A stretch of 64,000 nucleotides of DNA from Nageia nagi (GCA_050084985.1 JBITNC010000002.1:1736001-1800000); one strand, 5' to 3'. Positions 1 through 10,870 are shown, numbered from the stretch's first letter. A program made the numbers and translations. Notes: a model not told the origin generated them from the letters alone.

Positions 1-136
1 TAAAAATAAATCATATAATAAATAAAATCAAATATCATAGAATGGAAATTTATGAAGTCTCATGTTGAAGTGGTGTTTGGGATTTTTTTCTTTCATTTTT
101 GATATACCAACACTTTATACATATTTTTGAAGGAAT
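1..136. other. unassigned AT-rich flank
   Basis: I see no open frame, repeat boundary or recognised motif in this short stretch. It lies left of a reverse-oriented Copia LTR and is probably part of whatever that LTR inserted into. Confidence 0.4.
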
Positions 137-654
137 TGAAGGATTCCTTGAACTCCACCCAAGATCACCTTGGATGTAATCTTCCTAATCTTAAGAACAC
201 ATAGATCATTCACACAAAGAGAACTCAAGCGTGTATAGTGGTTCCTCTAACCTTGGGAGTACATCCACTTGAACCATCTAAATTCTTTTATCTCAATAAC
301 TTGAGCTCTCTCTACAACTAAAAGTATATTCAAGCTTCCTACAAGATCAAGCTCTCCTCAAACTACAAGCATGAGAGTGCTTTCCACAAGTGTATTTTAC
401 ATTGATCCCAAGCCCTCTTTTTATAAATTAAAAATTCCCTTTAGTTCACCCATTTACCCAAGAGGTAAGATCATGAGTTTTTCCAACCTTTTACCCAAGG
501 GTTATGCTCATGAGCTTGAGTGTAGGATAAGTTTCCCCTTAGATAATTAAAAGATATTATTTTAAGTATTAAGTTATTTTACATAAGAGAATTATTATTC
601 CTTATATATCATCTAAAGACTAACTTACACAATAATATATTATATGTTCTAACG
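137..654 (-). mobile_element. Copia LTR, solo or end of an element leaving the window
   Basis: On the minus strand this reads as a Copia LTR of the same family as elements B and C in this window. It shares the run of motifs ending in CCAAGGTGATCTTGGGTGGA and the 'acccttgggtaaaagg' block. Its minus-strand start is CGTTAGAAC (normally TGTTAGAAT) and its end is GGAATCCTTCA. No primer-binding site follows on the minus strand and no internal region is recognisable on either side, so I read it as a solo LTR. I find no clear 5-bp duplication, so one edge may be slightly off. Confidence 0.75.
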
Positions 655-1044
655 ATTTTTGTACAACAATGCTACACATAGATTTTTCATGCTAATGTAT
701 GCAAAATAGATTTACAAGAGATTGAGAATGTAACCAAGTGACTTTATGATGACCTAATTATTTGACCTAGAATTACGCATTCATGTATAGAAGCATAACA
801 TGCACAATGGTGTGTGGTAGTCAAAGAGTTACATGGTTGAATTAAAGAAGATAGAGTTTTCAGAGTCATTCTTGAAGATATTTGGGAAGTTTGAAGGTCA
901 TTTAGTTTAATAGACACTAGTTTTGAAAAATATACTTACTTTGTTAATTGTTGGGGGTTGTTGAAGGAATTATTATTAAATGATTTATTATTGGAAATTG
1001 TAGAATCCATAAAGAGTGGATTTGGTTTTACAAGAGAGGAGCAT
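655..1044. other. unassigned stretch left of Gypsy element G1
   Basis: There is no gene or repeat I can name here. It ends in AGCAT (1040-1044), the left target-site copy for G1. The right copy at 58242-58246 reads AGTGT, which differs by two transitions. Confidence 0.4.
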
Positions 1045-1462
1045 TGTTAGGAACCTAATAAAACTAAAAAGGATTTTTATCTAAAATAGCAATAAAATAC
1101 AAACAATATTGAACAACTAATAGATTCATAAAGCAATAGAACATAGAAATGGAACAATACACTCAAATTGATATCAAGATAACAAAAAAAATAACTTTAA
1201 TAATATAAATATGAATCATGGGCTGCTTTAAGGGGGCTTCCTTCTTACAACTCAAATACAAATGAATTTCTTAGATGATCTTTTTACACCTCTTACAAAT
1301 ATTATATACTTCCTACCCTAACCCTAATTGGCAACTTAATTCAAATGATAATTTGCCTTACAAAAATATGATGATTTACATCACAAGTTAGTACAAGTTG
1401 ATAATTAAAAAACTACTAACATAATTAGACCTAATTAAATGTTAGCATGTGGGATCCTAACA
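1045..1462 (-). repeat. G1 3' LTR
   Basis: This 418-bp LTR matches the copy at 57828-58241 along its length, with shared blocks such as CTACCCTAACCCTAATTGG and the terminus GGGATCCTAACA. It is the 3' LTR because the purine-rich tract lies beside it on the minus strand. Confidence 0.88.
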
Positions 1463-1477
1463 TGCCACCCCTCTTGG
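1463..1477 (-). other. G1 polypurine tract
   Basis: The minus strand reads CCAAGAGGGGTGGCA immediately before the 3' LTR. This is the usual plus-strand primer position of an LTR retrotransposon. The same tract follows the G2 LTR at 45632. Confidence 0.75.
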
Positions 1478-3567
1478 AAAATAGCTTTATCCACAAAGCT
1501 AAAATTTTGAAAACTCTTATTGAAGCTAATTCACAACTTCCCAAGATGCATCCTTAGGTGCTAAGCCATGTGACTAAATAAAAGCATCGATGATGGTGTG
1601 ATTACATAGATGAAGGGCATGCTATTCCAAAATTACTTTTAGTTCAATTTTAATGGAGCTATCATCTGTGAAGTTTGGTAATTATGTTTTTGTTTTTAAC
1701 ATGGGATTCGTATACCTTTATTAAATATGAAACATGGAATACTATATGGACCTTAGAGTACATCGATAACTCAACTTATATGCAGCATGCCCAATATGTT
1801 GGAGGATTTTGTAAGGTCCATGAAACTTTAGAGCTAATTTTTGAGGTCCCTTAATCTTCAAAGAGTTATATAAATAGGTTTGGAGCCTTAGGAAAACCAT
1901 ATCCCCTTCTTCAAACTCATGTTAAATCTTGTGTTGGTCAACTTGTCATTTCATGCGATGTTGAGTTGTTTGCAAATTTTCCTAAAGATCAATATGAAGG
2001 ATATCATCCCTTGTAGTTAATTTGTCATCAACTACCTAAACATTGGTGTCATCCATAACATAGGATACCATAGTGGTTAGTGCTTAACCATATAGTGCCT
2101 CATAAGGATTCATTTGGATGGTCATATGATATGAAGTATTGTGCCATCATTCCACCAAGGGAAGCCATTTCACCTAGTGAACTAGTTGAGTATATAAAAG
2201 GTAACTAAATAAGTCTCCATGCACTTATCAAAACTTTTACTCTAACCATCTATTTGGGGATGATAAGCAGAACTCATATTGAGTTAAGTTCCTTGAATCT
2301 TGAAAAACTCTTGTCAAAATTTGTTTGTGAAGGTAGGATCTCGATCACATACTATGGTAGAGGGAATGTAATGGAGTTTGAATATATTATTAATAAAAAG
2401 TTGAGCTACATTGATCACCTTGTACAAATAGACCAAAGAACAAAAATATGCATACTTGGATAACCAATCAACTACTACTATAATAACAGATTTTCCATGA
2501 GACTTTAGGAGACATTCAATGAAATCCATAGTAATATTAGTCCAACTATAACCCAAAATTGGCAAAGGCTAAAGCAAACCTAGGGTGCCCACTGTTTCAA
2601 CCTTTTATCATCAACAAACATCACATTCTACAATAAAAATTTTGCTATCATATTTCATCTCATGCCAACAGAAAGATCAATCCACTCTTTTGTAAGTTTT
2701 AAGAAACCTTGAATGCCCTTATGAAGGTGCAACATGTAGTTCCTGAAGTATAGCTTCACAACATGAGTAAATGGATGGTAGTGCAATATGGTATTTATAT
2801 CTTAAAATATCCAACTTGCTAAGAGAAATTTGGTTTACTAACAAATTCAATATAAAGTTATTGAATTAATGTTTGAGTAGAACTCTCTTGGATCCATTCC
2901 TATTTTAATATCTCTAACCATTATGGAACTAGTAATAATATGACTTTAAGTGTCGTTAGTTCCTTAATTTTTTTATAAAGAGCATCATCAACCATATTTT
3001 CCTTTCCCTTCTTGTACACAATCTCATATTCATACCCCAAAATTTTAGTTACCCACTTTGGCTTCTCAAATAGGGAAATTAGTTATTCCATGAAGTACTT
3101 AAAACTATTATGATCTATATGGATAATGAATAATCAACCGATGAGATATGGTTCCCATTGTTGAACTGCATAAATGATTGATAATATTTCTTTTTCATAT
3201 GTCAATCAGGAAAAATTGCATCCCAATAATACCTTGCTAGTGTAAGCCAAGGGTCATCCCTTTTGCATCAAAACTGCTCCCGAACCAACTCCATAAGCAT
3301 CACAATCTATGATAAAATTTTGGAGAAATCTAGCATGGCTAGAATTGGAGTAGAACACATTTCTTCCTTTAACTTCTATAAAAATTCTTCAATGGTAGGT
3401 GACCAAGTGAAGAATATTTTTTGAGTAGGGCTATGAGTGGTGTTGTAATATTTCCATAGTCTTTCACAAATTTATAGTAATATCTAGTTAAGCCAAGGAA
3501 TCCTCACAATCCTTTAAGTGATTTAGGACTTGGACACTCTTGCATATCAATAATTTTAAGTGAATCT
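1478..3567 (-). pseudogene. G1 pol remnant: RNase H to integrase
   Basis: This is the decayed 3' half of a Gypsy pol gene on the minus strand. Around 2600-2760 the minus strand gives an integrase HHCC zinc-finger remnant: HVAP, then FLKTYKRVD, then a C-x2-C (CDVC). The frame at 2314-2565 holds the integrase core remnant TMDFIECLLKSHGKS, VDWLSKYAYF and VCDRDPTF, the last being the second catalytic aspartate region. Near 3470-3567 the minus strand reads SPKSLKGL followed by a stop and GF, the conserved segment after the RT palm (usually PKSLKGLRGFLGL). Stops and frameshifts are frequent. The frame continues at 6059 once element P is removed. Confidence 0.82.
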
Positions 3568-4056
3568 TGTTAGAATTTGTAATGAAATATTGTGAATATC
3601 TAAACTCCTTGTAAATTCAATTAATCACTTAAGGGTATGTAGATACCTTAAGAGATTAATAGAATTCTTTAATATGTAGACTTTGACTTTACCAAAGGAG
3701 TTAGTTGGTAGGTTGAAGTTTGGTGATAAATTTAATGTAACCCTAACCTTACCCTTGGGTTAAAGGAAGGTTAGGGAGGTGCTCTCAACCTATAAATAGA
3801 GGGCCTCTCCTCATGTAAATATATCTAAGTTTTGAGTAAGATTACTCTACTTGGTTGTGTAGGAGAGAGCTAGAGAATAGTTGTAAGAGAGACATAAATT
3901 TGAGAATAAGAGAACTAGTTGTGGATGTACTCCCAAGGAGGGAGGAACCACATTATATTGATGTGTTATCTTGAGTGATTATGTTATCTTGTGTACACTT
4001 GAGTTTCCTAGTCTAAGGTATTAAAGGATTTGTTTAGATCTAGTTCAAATCCTTCA
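3568..4056 (+). repeat. P LTR, forward copy (left palindrome arm)
   Basis: This 489-bp LTR starts TGTTAGAATT and ends AAATCCTTCA. It is followed by TGGTATCAGAGC (4059-4070), so in this orientation it acts as a 5' LTR. It shares variants with the reverse copy at 4296-4784 that the Y LTRs lack (TTAAGAGATTAAT for TTAAATGATTAAT; GATAAATTT for GGTACATTT). The segment after 'ccacattatattg' is also shorter than in Y. It contains a TATAAATA box and a telobox (AACCCTAA). Confidence 0.9.
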
Positions 4057-4295
4057 ATTGGTATCAGAGCCACGTTGAGGAAGCTCTTTTGGTGTGGAAG
4101 CTACATCTTGGAAGTGCTTCATCCTTTTCAACTTTGGAGATCTTCATTCTTCATTGTGAGGTAAAAGGTTATACCTTTGCAAACATTTTACCTCACAATG
4201 AAGAATGAAGATCTCCAAAGTTGAAAAGGATGAAGCACTTCCAAGATGTAGCTTCCACACCAAAAGAGCTTCCTCAACGTGGCTCTGATACCAAT
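4057..4295. repeat. centre of P palindrome: two primer-binding sites and leaders head to head
   Basis: TGGTATCAGAGC is at 4059-4070 on the plus strand and at 4282-4293 on the minus strand. It matches the primer-binding site for initiator tRNA-Met. Positions pair exactly (sum 8352) from 3568/4784 inward to 4166/4186, leaving a 19-bp unpaired centre at 4167-4185. The minus strand carries the native leader across the centre: GAGGTAAAA, then AAGGTATAAC as in element B. The fold-back joint is therefore on the left side of the centre. Confidence 0.88.
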
Positions 4296-4784
4296 TGAAG
4301 GATTTGAATTAGATCTAAACAAATCCTTTAATACCTTAGACTAGGAAACTCAAGTGTACACAAGATAACATAATCACTCAAGATAACACATCAATATAAT
4401 GTGGTTCCTCCCTCCTTGGGAGTACATCCACAACTAGTTCTCTTATTCTCAAATTTATGTCTCTCTTACAACTATTCTCTAGCTCTCTCCTACACAACCA
4501 AGTAGAGTAATCTTACTCAAAACTTAGATATATTTACATGAGGAGAGGCCCTCTATTTATAGGTTGAGAGCACCTCCCTAACCTTCCTTTAACCCAAGGG
4601 TAAGGTTAGGGTTACATTAAATTTATCACCAAACTTCAACCTACCAACTAACTCCTTTGGTAAAGTCAAAGTCTACATATTAAAGAATTCTATTAATCTC
4701 TTAAGGTATCTACATACCCTTAAGTGATTAATTGAATTTACAAGGAGTTTAGATATTCACAATATTTCATTACAAATTCTAACA
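4296..4784 (-). repeat. P LTR, reverse copy (right palindrome arm)
   Basis: This is the reverse complement of 3568-4056, with one difference that I can see (A for G within the AGATCTAGTTC block). On the minus strand it is preceded by the polypurine tract TTAAGGGGGAG (from 4797 down) and followed by a primer-binding site. It therefore has both 3'-LTR and 5'-LTR neighbours, as in a one-LTR circle or tandem copy. Confidence 0.9.
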
Positions 4785-5610
4785 CTCCCCCTTAATGCAA
4801 TATTGGGATAGAGCGTAGAAGAGAGAAGAGAGAGAGTAAGAGAGAGTTCTCCTCCATAGAGATACAAGTGGAGATGAGAACTTTTACATATTTTGAGAAT
4901 CTTTTTGAGAACTAGTATGAGACTCACAACATTACCATTTGACAAAAATGGTTTACAATACAATCATTAACCACAACTGGTTTCACTGTACATAGTAGTC
5001 GATCAACTTTAAGCTGACATGTGAGTCTCCATGAGCTTGCTTTCACAAGGTGAGTAACCTGCATTTCTAAAGAAGATCCTGCATGCTACAAGCAACTCAT
5101 GAACAAAATCAGTTAGATGCATCATATATTCAAATAAGAGAATCAAATAATGCCATCTTATAAATAACTGATCAATGGTGCACTATAAGCCATCACGGAG
5201 ATGCCAAGCCATCACTCATAGTCACCTGTTGTATATAGACATGTGTTGATTTAAAATAGAGCATAAAATTGTACAACGAGTTTCTCACACAGAGCAAACT
5301 CACCACGGAGGTATAGAATGTACAACAAGTTCGTCACGTAGAGAGAACTTACCACGGAGGTATATTAATTACATGCTTAAAATTTGTACAATAAGTTTCT
5401 CACGCAGAGCAAACTCACCACGGAGGTATAAAATGTACAACAAGTTTGTCACGTAGAGCAAACTTACCACTGAGGTATATAAAATAATCAACACTCTATA
5501 ACAACAATTGTACAACAAGTTTGTCACGCAGAGCAAACTTACCACGGAGGTCTAGAATGTACAATCAAAAAAGGCCTCTTAGAGGTGAAGTTGTCATCAC
5601 TAACAAAAGT
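4785..5610 (-). repeat. P 3' non-coding region with hairpin repeats
   Basis: On the minus strand this is the Copia region between the RNase H stop codon and the polypurine tract. Five tandem units lie at about 5269-5556. Each has a short inverted repeat around a loop related to CTCTGCGTGA, with stems such as GAGTTT/AAACTC, AAGTTC/GAACTT and AAGTTTG/CAAACTT. Four of the five stems pair perfectly. The same array is found in Y at 43888-44300, with seven units. Confidence 0.85.
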
Positions 5611-6058
5611 TTAAACTTCACTCCCCCTTGAGGGCAACTTCACCAACCCTAGAGAATCCCTAAGCTTGCAGAACTGAGCTTCAGGAAGGGGCTTGGTGAA
5701 CAAATCAGCGGAGTTGTCAGTAGATGGACAATACTGCAAGTGTATGATGTCATCTAGAACCTTCTCCCTGATAAAATGAGCTTGGATTTCTACATGTTTG
5801 GTTCGCTGATGGAACACAGGATTCTTAGCCAAAGAGATAGCCGATTGATTATCTGACGAAATAAGAGATGGGCCATTTTGCTTATACCCAATTTCGTTCA
5901 GAAGATGTCTTAGCCAAATAGCTTCTTGGGCGGCAACAGACATGGCTCGATATTCAGCTTCGGTGGTAGAAAGAGTCACAGTAGGTTGCTTCTTGGAAGC
6001 CCAAGAGATAGCACCTGAACCAATGCTAAACACATATGCAGAGGTGGATTTTCTATCA
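5611..6058 (-). pseudogene. P RNase H fragment of Copia pol (3' end of gene)
   Basis: The minus strand encodes an uninterrupted C-terminal piece of a Copia polyprotein. It includes [15 protein letters not shown], the TEAEYRAM motif holding the RNase H catalytic Glu, [14 protein letters not shown] holding the next catalytic Asp, and the terminal TKPLPEAQF segment. It is almost identical to the C-terminus of the Y polyprotein, differing for instance at AAQEA (Y: ATQEA) and GYKQNG (Y: GYTQNG). The coding sequence is cut at 6058, upstream of the first methionine in frame, so it is a fragment and not a gene. It keeps its native stop and downstream region, which suggests recent arrival. Confidence 0.88.
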
Positions 6059-7229
6059 AATCTACCTTAACTCCTTCTTCAAAAATGATATTCCCAAGAT
6101 ACTCAATCACCCTTCATCTAAAAGATCATTTGAAATGATTGGTATACAATTGATTTTCTTGAAGGAGCTGTAAGGTTTGATCTAAATGGGCCAAATTATC
6201 CTTTCATGTCTTGTTGTATATCAAGATATCATCAAATAAAATCAAAATATATTTACAAATATTAGGATAGAATACCTGGTTCATCAAACTCTAGAAGGTA
6301 GAAGGAGCATTAGTAAGACCAAATGGTATAACAAGAAAATCATAATGGCCTTCATGTGTACAAAAAATTATCTTTGAAATTTCCTCTTTGCAGAACAAAA
6401 TTTGAAGATACCCCAATCATAGATCCAATTTGAATAAATACTTTTCCCCATGTATTTCATCCAACAATTCATCAATGATAGGAATGGAAAACTTATCTTT
6501 CACAATGATCTTATTGAGAGCCCAAAATTCTATGCACATATGCCATAACCCATCCTTATTATGGACTAATAGTATTGAAGAAGAGTAGGGGGTTACACTT
6601 GGTGAAATGATTGCAACTTTCAATATTTTCTACACCAAATTTTTAATTTCATCTTTACAAATAAGGATAGTGGCAAGGCATTATATTGGATGCTTAACTC
6701 CTTGGAATAAGTTGTATGGCATGATCTTGAGGATAGTGAAGAGGTAACCCTTTTGGTTCTTCAAATACCTTTTCATAGCATGTTAAGAGTTAATTTAAAT
6801 CTTTTAATTCATTGCTTTCTTGTGTTATTGTTTGGATTGAAAATAAGTGTGCCACCATCCCATTTCCTCCCTTACACAACAACTTCTCCATTCGATGGGA
6901 ACTAATAATCTTTGATGTCCTGACATGTAATCCCTTAAAAGTGTATGTACATTTATTAATAGTGAACTTCATCCATATTTCTCCAAAAAACCATAGGATT
7001 GATCCCAATGTTTGCAATCATTGAGCTCCAAGGACCACATAACACCCTCATAGGTTAAGTACATACATGTCACTTTGCATTTCATAGTCACTCGTATTGA
7101 GCTTGACATTGTGATATTTCCCTTTGCAAGTAATTTTTCCTCCATTTCCAATCATCACTTCAACATTATTTTGAGGATATATAAAACAATTAGTTTGTTT
7201 GGTCACCCTCAGATCAATGAAGTTATGTG
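6059..7229 (-). pseudogene. G1 pol remnant: protease C-terminus to reverse transcriptase
   Basis: This is the middle part of the G1 polyprotein on the minus strand. It begins at 7229 with THNFID, the residues just after the protease DSGS, whose coding lies across element B near 56413. Next comes the protease-RT linker (LGSILWFFGEIWMKF at 6790-7017). The RT N-terminus at 6417-6623 holds PYSSSILLVHNKDG, ALNKIIVKDKFSIP and the palm entry YLFKLDL, which normally ends in the first catalytic Asp. The segment near 6050-6110 reads [17 protein letters not shown] and continues across P at 3567. Several stops and frameshifts are present. Confidence 0.83.
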
Positions 7230-7234
7230 TACTT

Positions 7235-7801
7235 TATTGAAATGTATAATGTATTATTGTAAGGTCTTTTAATGTAATTAACTTAATACTTAATGGTATC
7301 CCTATATACCTTAAGCTTTTAGTGAATATGATAATGTAAATTTAATAATACTTAAAAGTATCCCTAGATACCTTTTAAGTATTTATGAATATGATAATGT
7401 AACTTATCCTTCACTCCATATCATGAGCTTACCCCTTGGGTAAAAGGGAAGTGAATGTCATGATATTGTACAATTATTTAAAGGGTGATCGATGATCCAA
7501 AGGAGGATTTTTTCCTATAAATATAATACCCTCTTCTTGAGATAACACACTCAAGTTTGTAGCAAAGTTATGCTCTTCTTTAAATAGGTTGTAGGAGAAG
7601 TGAGAAAGAGTTGTTGTAAGAGAGTGCTCTTTGAGAATAAAATCTTAAATTAGTGTATGTACTTCCATGGTTGAAGGAACCACTTTATATTGGTGTCAAC
7701 TTTGTGAGATTGGCTTTGTGTTTATGTTATTATGATGATATTTTTAGAGGGATGTGATCTTGGTAGAATATGAATTAAGGCTTAATAGGCTTGTTCCTTC
7801 A
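7235..7801 (+). repeat. B 5' LTR
   Basis: This 567-bp LTR aligns with 52593-53071 plus 56330-56407. It starts TATTGAAATG (TGTTGAAATG in the 3' copy) and ends TTGTTCCTTCA. A TATA-like CTATAAATATAAT lies near 7516. The two LTRs differ at many positions, so the insertion is old. Confidence 0.88.
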
Positions 7802-7803
7802 AT

Positions 7804-7910
7804 TAACATGAAAGCCATTCTTGGAGGCTCCTCTTCAACATCTTAGAGGTCATTCCTAATCCTTCATTCTTCTTCTTAAGAGGCTCATCAACATCCTTGT
7901 TGAGGTAAAA
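7804..7910 (+). promoter_or_regulatory. B primer-binding site and splice-donor-like site
   Basis: TAACATGAAAGC at 7804-7815 is a mutated form of TGGTATCAAAGC and directly follows the LTR. At 7901-7910 the leader reads TGAGGTAAAA, with GT at 7905-7906. This is a good plant 5' splice-site match at the same place as in Y (36881), P (4161) and C (9114). Confidence 0.65.
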
Positions 7911-8553
7911 GGTTTGTGAAGGTATAACTTCCTTCCTTATCTTCCTTTTATGTCAAATTTTTTGTTCATTTTTACAATAATACTAATATTTTTGTGTCTT
8001 ACAATATAATATTGATATAAACTCCATACTAATTTATTTTTGTTTTTGCATACAAATAGAAAAAATATATTGTCATGTTTTTTTTGCAATTTTTTTAGTT
8101 ACTTAAAATTTTGAAATATATGTACTTCCTACAATTTTAATAAAATTTGTAAAAATTTAAAAAAAATAAAAATTGCAATTTTTTATCAAAAATTATTACT
8201 ACAAATTATAGTAGAAATATTTTTTTGGGAGGGCTTTATCAAAATTAAATATTATTTTTAATTTTAAAATTAAAAAAAAGGATGAATTAGACCTCCATCA
8301 AAAGTATATATATAATATATATATATATTGCAACTTGAGAATTTTAAGGGGGCATTAGCAAAAAATAATATAATTTTAGGGGGAAGGTCCTTTTAAAATT
8401 TATGGGGGAAATTTTTTTTCTAATAAAAAATATGTATATTCAGGCTTAGGGAGCTCGATAGCCCCAGCTAGCCACCAAGTGGTGCCTCTATCCAAACCAA
8501 CCAAGTAGCTTGCCTTGCATCCCAACATCTCCTAGCTTGTTGTCCACCCCACC
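7911..8553 (+). other. B leader, left part
   Basis: This is non-coding AT-rich leader of B, with homopolymer-rich DNA and a TATATA run near 8310-8330. The last 100 bases are richer in C. The sequence ends in CCACC (8549-8553), the target copy for element C, and resumes at 14081. Confidence 0.6.
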
Positions 8554-9067
8554 TGTTAGAATTTATAATGCATTATTATAAGTTATCTTAATGTAATTCA
8601 CATAATACTTAAGGGTATCCCTAAATACCTTAAGTATTTAGTGAATATGATAATGTAACTTATTTTACACTCCATCTCATGAGCATGCCCCTTAGGTAAA
8701 AGGATGATGCATGTCATGAATTTATACAATGGTTAATAAGGCTATCCAAAGTTTTATTTTGGCCTATAAATAAAACCCCTTATCCTTGTGACTACTACAA
8801 TTGGAGAAGCATGAAAATGCTAGTCTTGTAGAGTTATTGAAATGCTCTTGTAAGAGTCTTGTAGGAGAATTCTTGAGAATTTGTAGGAGAGTTCACTTAT
8901 GAGAAATAATAGAAAATATGGTTCAAGTGGATTTACTCCTATAGTTGGAGGAACCATTGTAGATGCTTGAGTTCTCTTTGTGTGAATAATTCATGTTCTT
9001 AAGATTAGTGGAAGATTACATCCAAGGTGATCTTGGGTGAAGGTTATAGAATCTTTAAATTCCATCA
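8554..9067 (+). repeat. C 5' LTR
   Basis: This 514-bp LTR is paired with 13553-14080. The TATA-like CCTATAAATAAAACC is near 8760. The LTR pair differs by small indels and scattered substitutions, so C is older than Y. Confidence 0.88.
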
Positions 9068-9069
9068 TT

Positions 9070-9119
9070 TGGTATCAAAGCTACCCTTGGAGATATTTCA
9101 TTCATCTTTTAAGGTAAAA
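9070..9119 (+). promoter_or_regulatory. C primer-binding site and splice-donor-like site
   Basis: TGGTATCAAAGC (9070-9081) fits initiator tRNA-Met priming. TTTTAAGGTAAAATT places a GT at 9114, at the same relative position as the donor-like sites of Y, B and P. Confidence 0.72.
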
Positions 9120-9764
9120 TTATGTTGAGGTATAATGGTTTCTCCTCACTCTCTTTTCATTTTTTTTTTTTTTTTTTGCATTGTTTGCTAAAATTTAGCT
9201 CTTTTAAACTCTTCTTTTCTTACACAAGCTATTTTTTAAAAAATTAAGCTTTAAACTTATTAAAAATGGCTTCTTGATGTAAGATTAGCTTAAAAATAAA
9301 CAATATTTTGTTGCTTACTTATCATGAATTTTTTTTTTAAAGAGATTAACCTTATTTTATCAAAATTTGGAAGGGTTAACATGTCATTTTTATGAAATTT
9401 TTGTAATTTATTTTGGAGATAGATGTTGCATTTTTTTACAAATAAATAATCCTTTACAAAAGATTATTGCATATATAATAATATTTTATGAAAGTTTACA
9501 AATCGATACAAAAATGTGTACACTATTTATTGTATAAAAATAAGAAAAACTTACAAAAAAATATGGAGAAAAGAATTTATTTTGTAATATATGTTTTTTT
9601 TTTTCACTACATCTTTGTTAATTTTTTTTTAATGGAAGGGAACATTAAAAGAAGGCATAGGCTTCAACAAAAAATATACATATTAAAAAACATAGGCAAC
9701 CTGCATATTATGTTTTATTCATAAAATATTTCTTTGTACGACAAAAAATTTGTTTAAAAAATAA
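9120..9764 (+). other. C interior, AT-rich non-coding
   Basis: This stretch contains long T and A runs. The only open frame (9488-9724) is a low-complexity product of AT bias (Lys, Tyr, Phe, Ile), so I do not call it a gene. Confidence 0.55.
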
Positions 9765-9890
9765 TGGAGGGCACCCGAGAGGGGGCCATCTCCCCCTGCG
9801 GGCGTGCCACCCCGATAGGGGGCCGTCACCTTAAGCGAGCACGTCACCCCGAGAGGGGCCGCCACCCAGGCGGGCGCCACCCCATCATCT
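9765..9890 (+). repeat. C interior, GC-rich degenerate short repeat
   Basis: Several degenerate copies of a motif like GCCACCCCGAGAGGGGGCC are interleaved with GCGGGCG. The motif is partly self-complementary (CCCC...GGGG). The composition is strikingly different from the AT-rich sequence on both sides. Confidence 0.65.
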
Positions 9891-10489
9891 TTCTATAATT
9901 TATCGGATTGAAATGGTATCTCCAAGCTCCTCATGCCCATGCTTCACAAATGGTACAGGAGTTATTCCAACAGAAATATAAACAGATAGAGTGGATCAGG
10001 AGAAAGGAACGAACTATTGGTAGGTGTACTTCTATTCTATAAGGGTATAGTATTGGCCCTAGAACTCCATTCCCATTTCAATCTACGAGAGCTTGTACTC
10101 TCTCTATAGAACAGGCTATGGATATTCAACTAAGGACCTAGAACTGGATCTGTATTCGATGGAGAATTGCACCTGCAACCATTACTCATTGAACAGGGTG
10201 GGATGAATGGTCGTGTTTGATACAACCCGATTGGGCATTTATGGGTTCAGGGGGGCGAAATAGCTTGGTTAATAAAAATCCTATCTATGAAATGGAAAGT
10301 CTACGGGCTCAACTTCAAGTTGAGGGGTGCCACTATTCGATTAATTGAAAACTCCAACTAGCAATTGTTAGAGTGGGGAATAGCATGAAGCGCAATCCAA
10401 CTCTTATTCTGATCGTAGGGGCAGTCTGGTAAATCTATCTACACATGACCCCATATTATTACTATTATTTAGGGTGACGCAACAAAGTC
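9891..10489. other. C interior, unplaced block of balanced composition
   Basis: About 600 bases have near-even base composition and look unlike the rest of C. One plus-strand frame gives a short peptide-like run (KWYLQAPHAHASQMVQELFQ and on to IRRKERTIG) before a stop. A later frame gives NKNPIYEMESLRAQLQ. I considered plastid or mitochondrial origin but could not match it to any organellar gene I know, so I leave it unnamed. No frame is open beyond about 60 codons. Confidence 0.4.
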
Positions 10490-10870
10490 ATTAAAGCATC
10501 CATCGACTGCCACCTCAGGTGGAAGAGCTGCCCTAAAGGGGAGTTGCACCACCTAAAGGAGCAGGCGAGCCATACTATTTGGAGCCGCCACCCTCCCAAG
10601 GGGTACGCAAGGCTTCCCCAAGGTATGTCGATCCTCTTCTCCTCTTAGATCGTCCACAATTTGTTGTGCGGTGCCAACCCTCTTCTCCTCTCAGGTCGTC
10701 TGCAATTTTTTGGGCGGTGCCGACCCTATCCTCTTCTTAGGTCGTTCATGAGGAATCGATATGTGGTACAGTAAATGGTGGGGAAGAGGAGTTATGGTGT
10801 GGTTTGGTCAGTTGTGGATAAGTAGAAAAGGCAGCAAGTGGAATGGTAGGGCGGAACTGGAAGCAGATAG
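10490..10870 (+). repeat. C interior, GC-rich segment with ~46-bp tandem repeat
   Basis: At about 10628-10745 a unit of roughly 46 bp built on CCTCTTCTCCTCTYAGGTCG and GGCGGTGCC occurs about 2.5 times. The sequence before it resembles the GC-rich motif at 9765 (GCCACC..., CCAAGGGG). No coding sequence is evident. Confidence 0.6.

Larger units (their letters stand above)
3568..6058 (-). mobile_element. P: rearranged Copia copy with head-to-head LTRs inserted in G1
   Basis: The insertion is bounded by AATCT at 3563-3567 and 6059-6063. On the plus strand it reads: LTR forward (3568-4056), primer-binding site, short leader, 19-bp centre, then the same leader, primer-binding site and LTR in reverse (to 4784), then reverse-oriented Copia 3' sequence with polypurine tract, hairpin repeats and RNase H to 6058. 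There is no second LTR at the right end. The right terminus lies inside RNase H coding sequence and reads TGATAG on the minus strand, resembling the true LTR start TGTTAG. The 5-bp duplication implies integrase joined both ends. I infer an aberrant reverse-transcription or self-integration product. Confidence 0.85.

Noticed and set aside
9488-9724. 78-codon frame in C
   Set aside because: Lys/Tyr/Phe/Ile-rich product of AT bias with no support.
9891-10489. Plastid or mitochondrial insertion with a named gene
   Set aside because: The composition suggested it, but I could not match any frame to an organellar protein, so no gene name is given.
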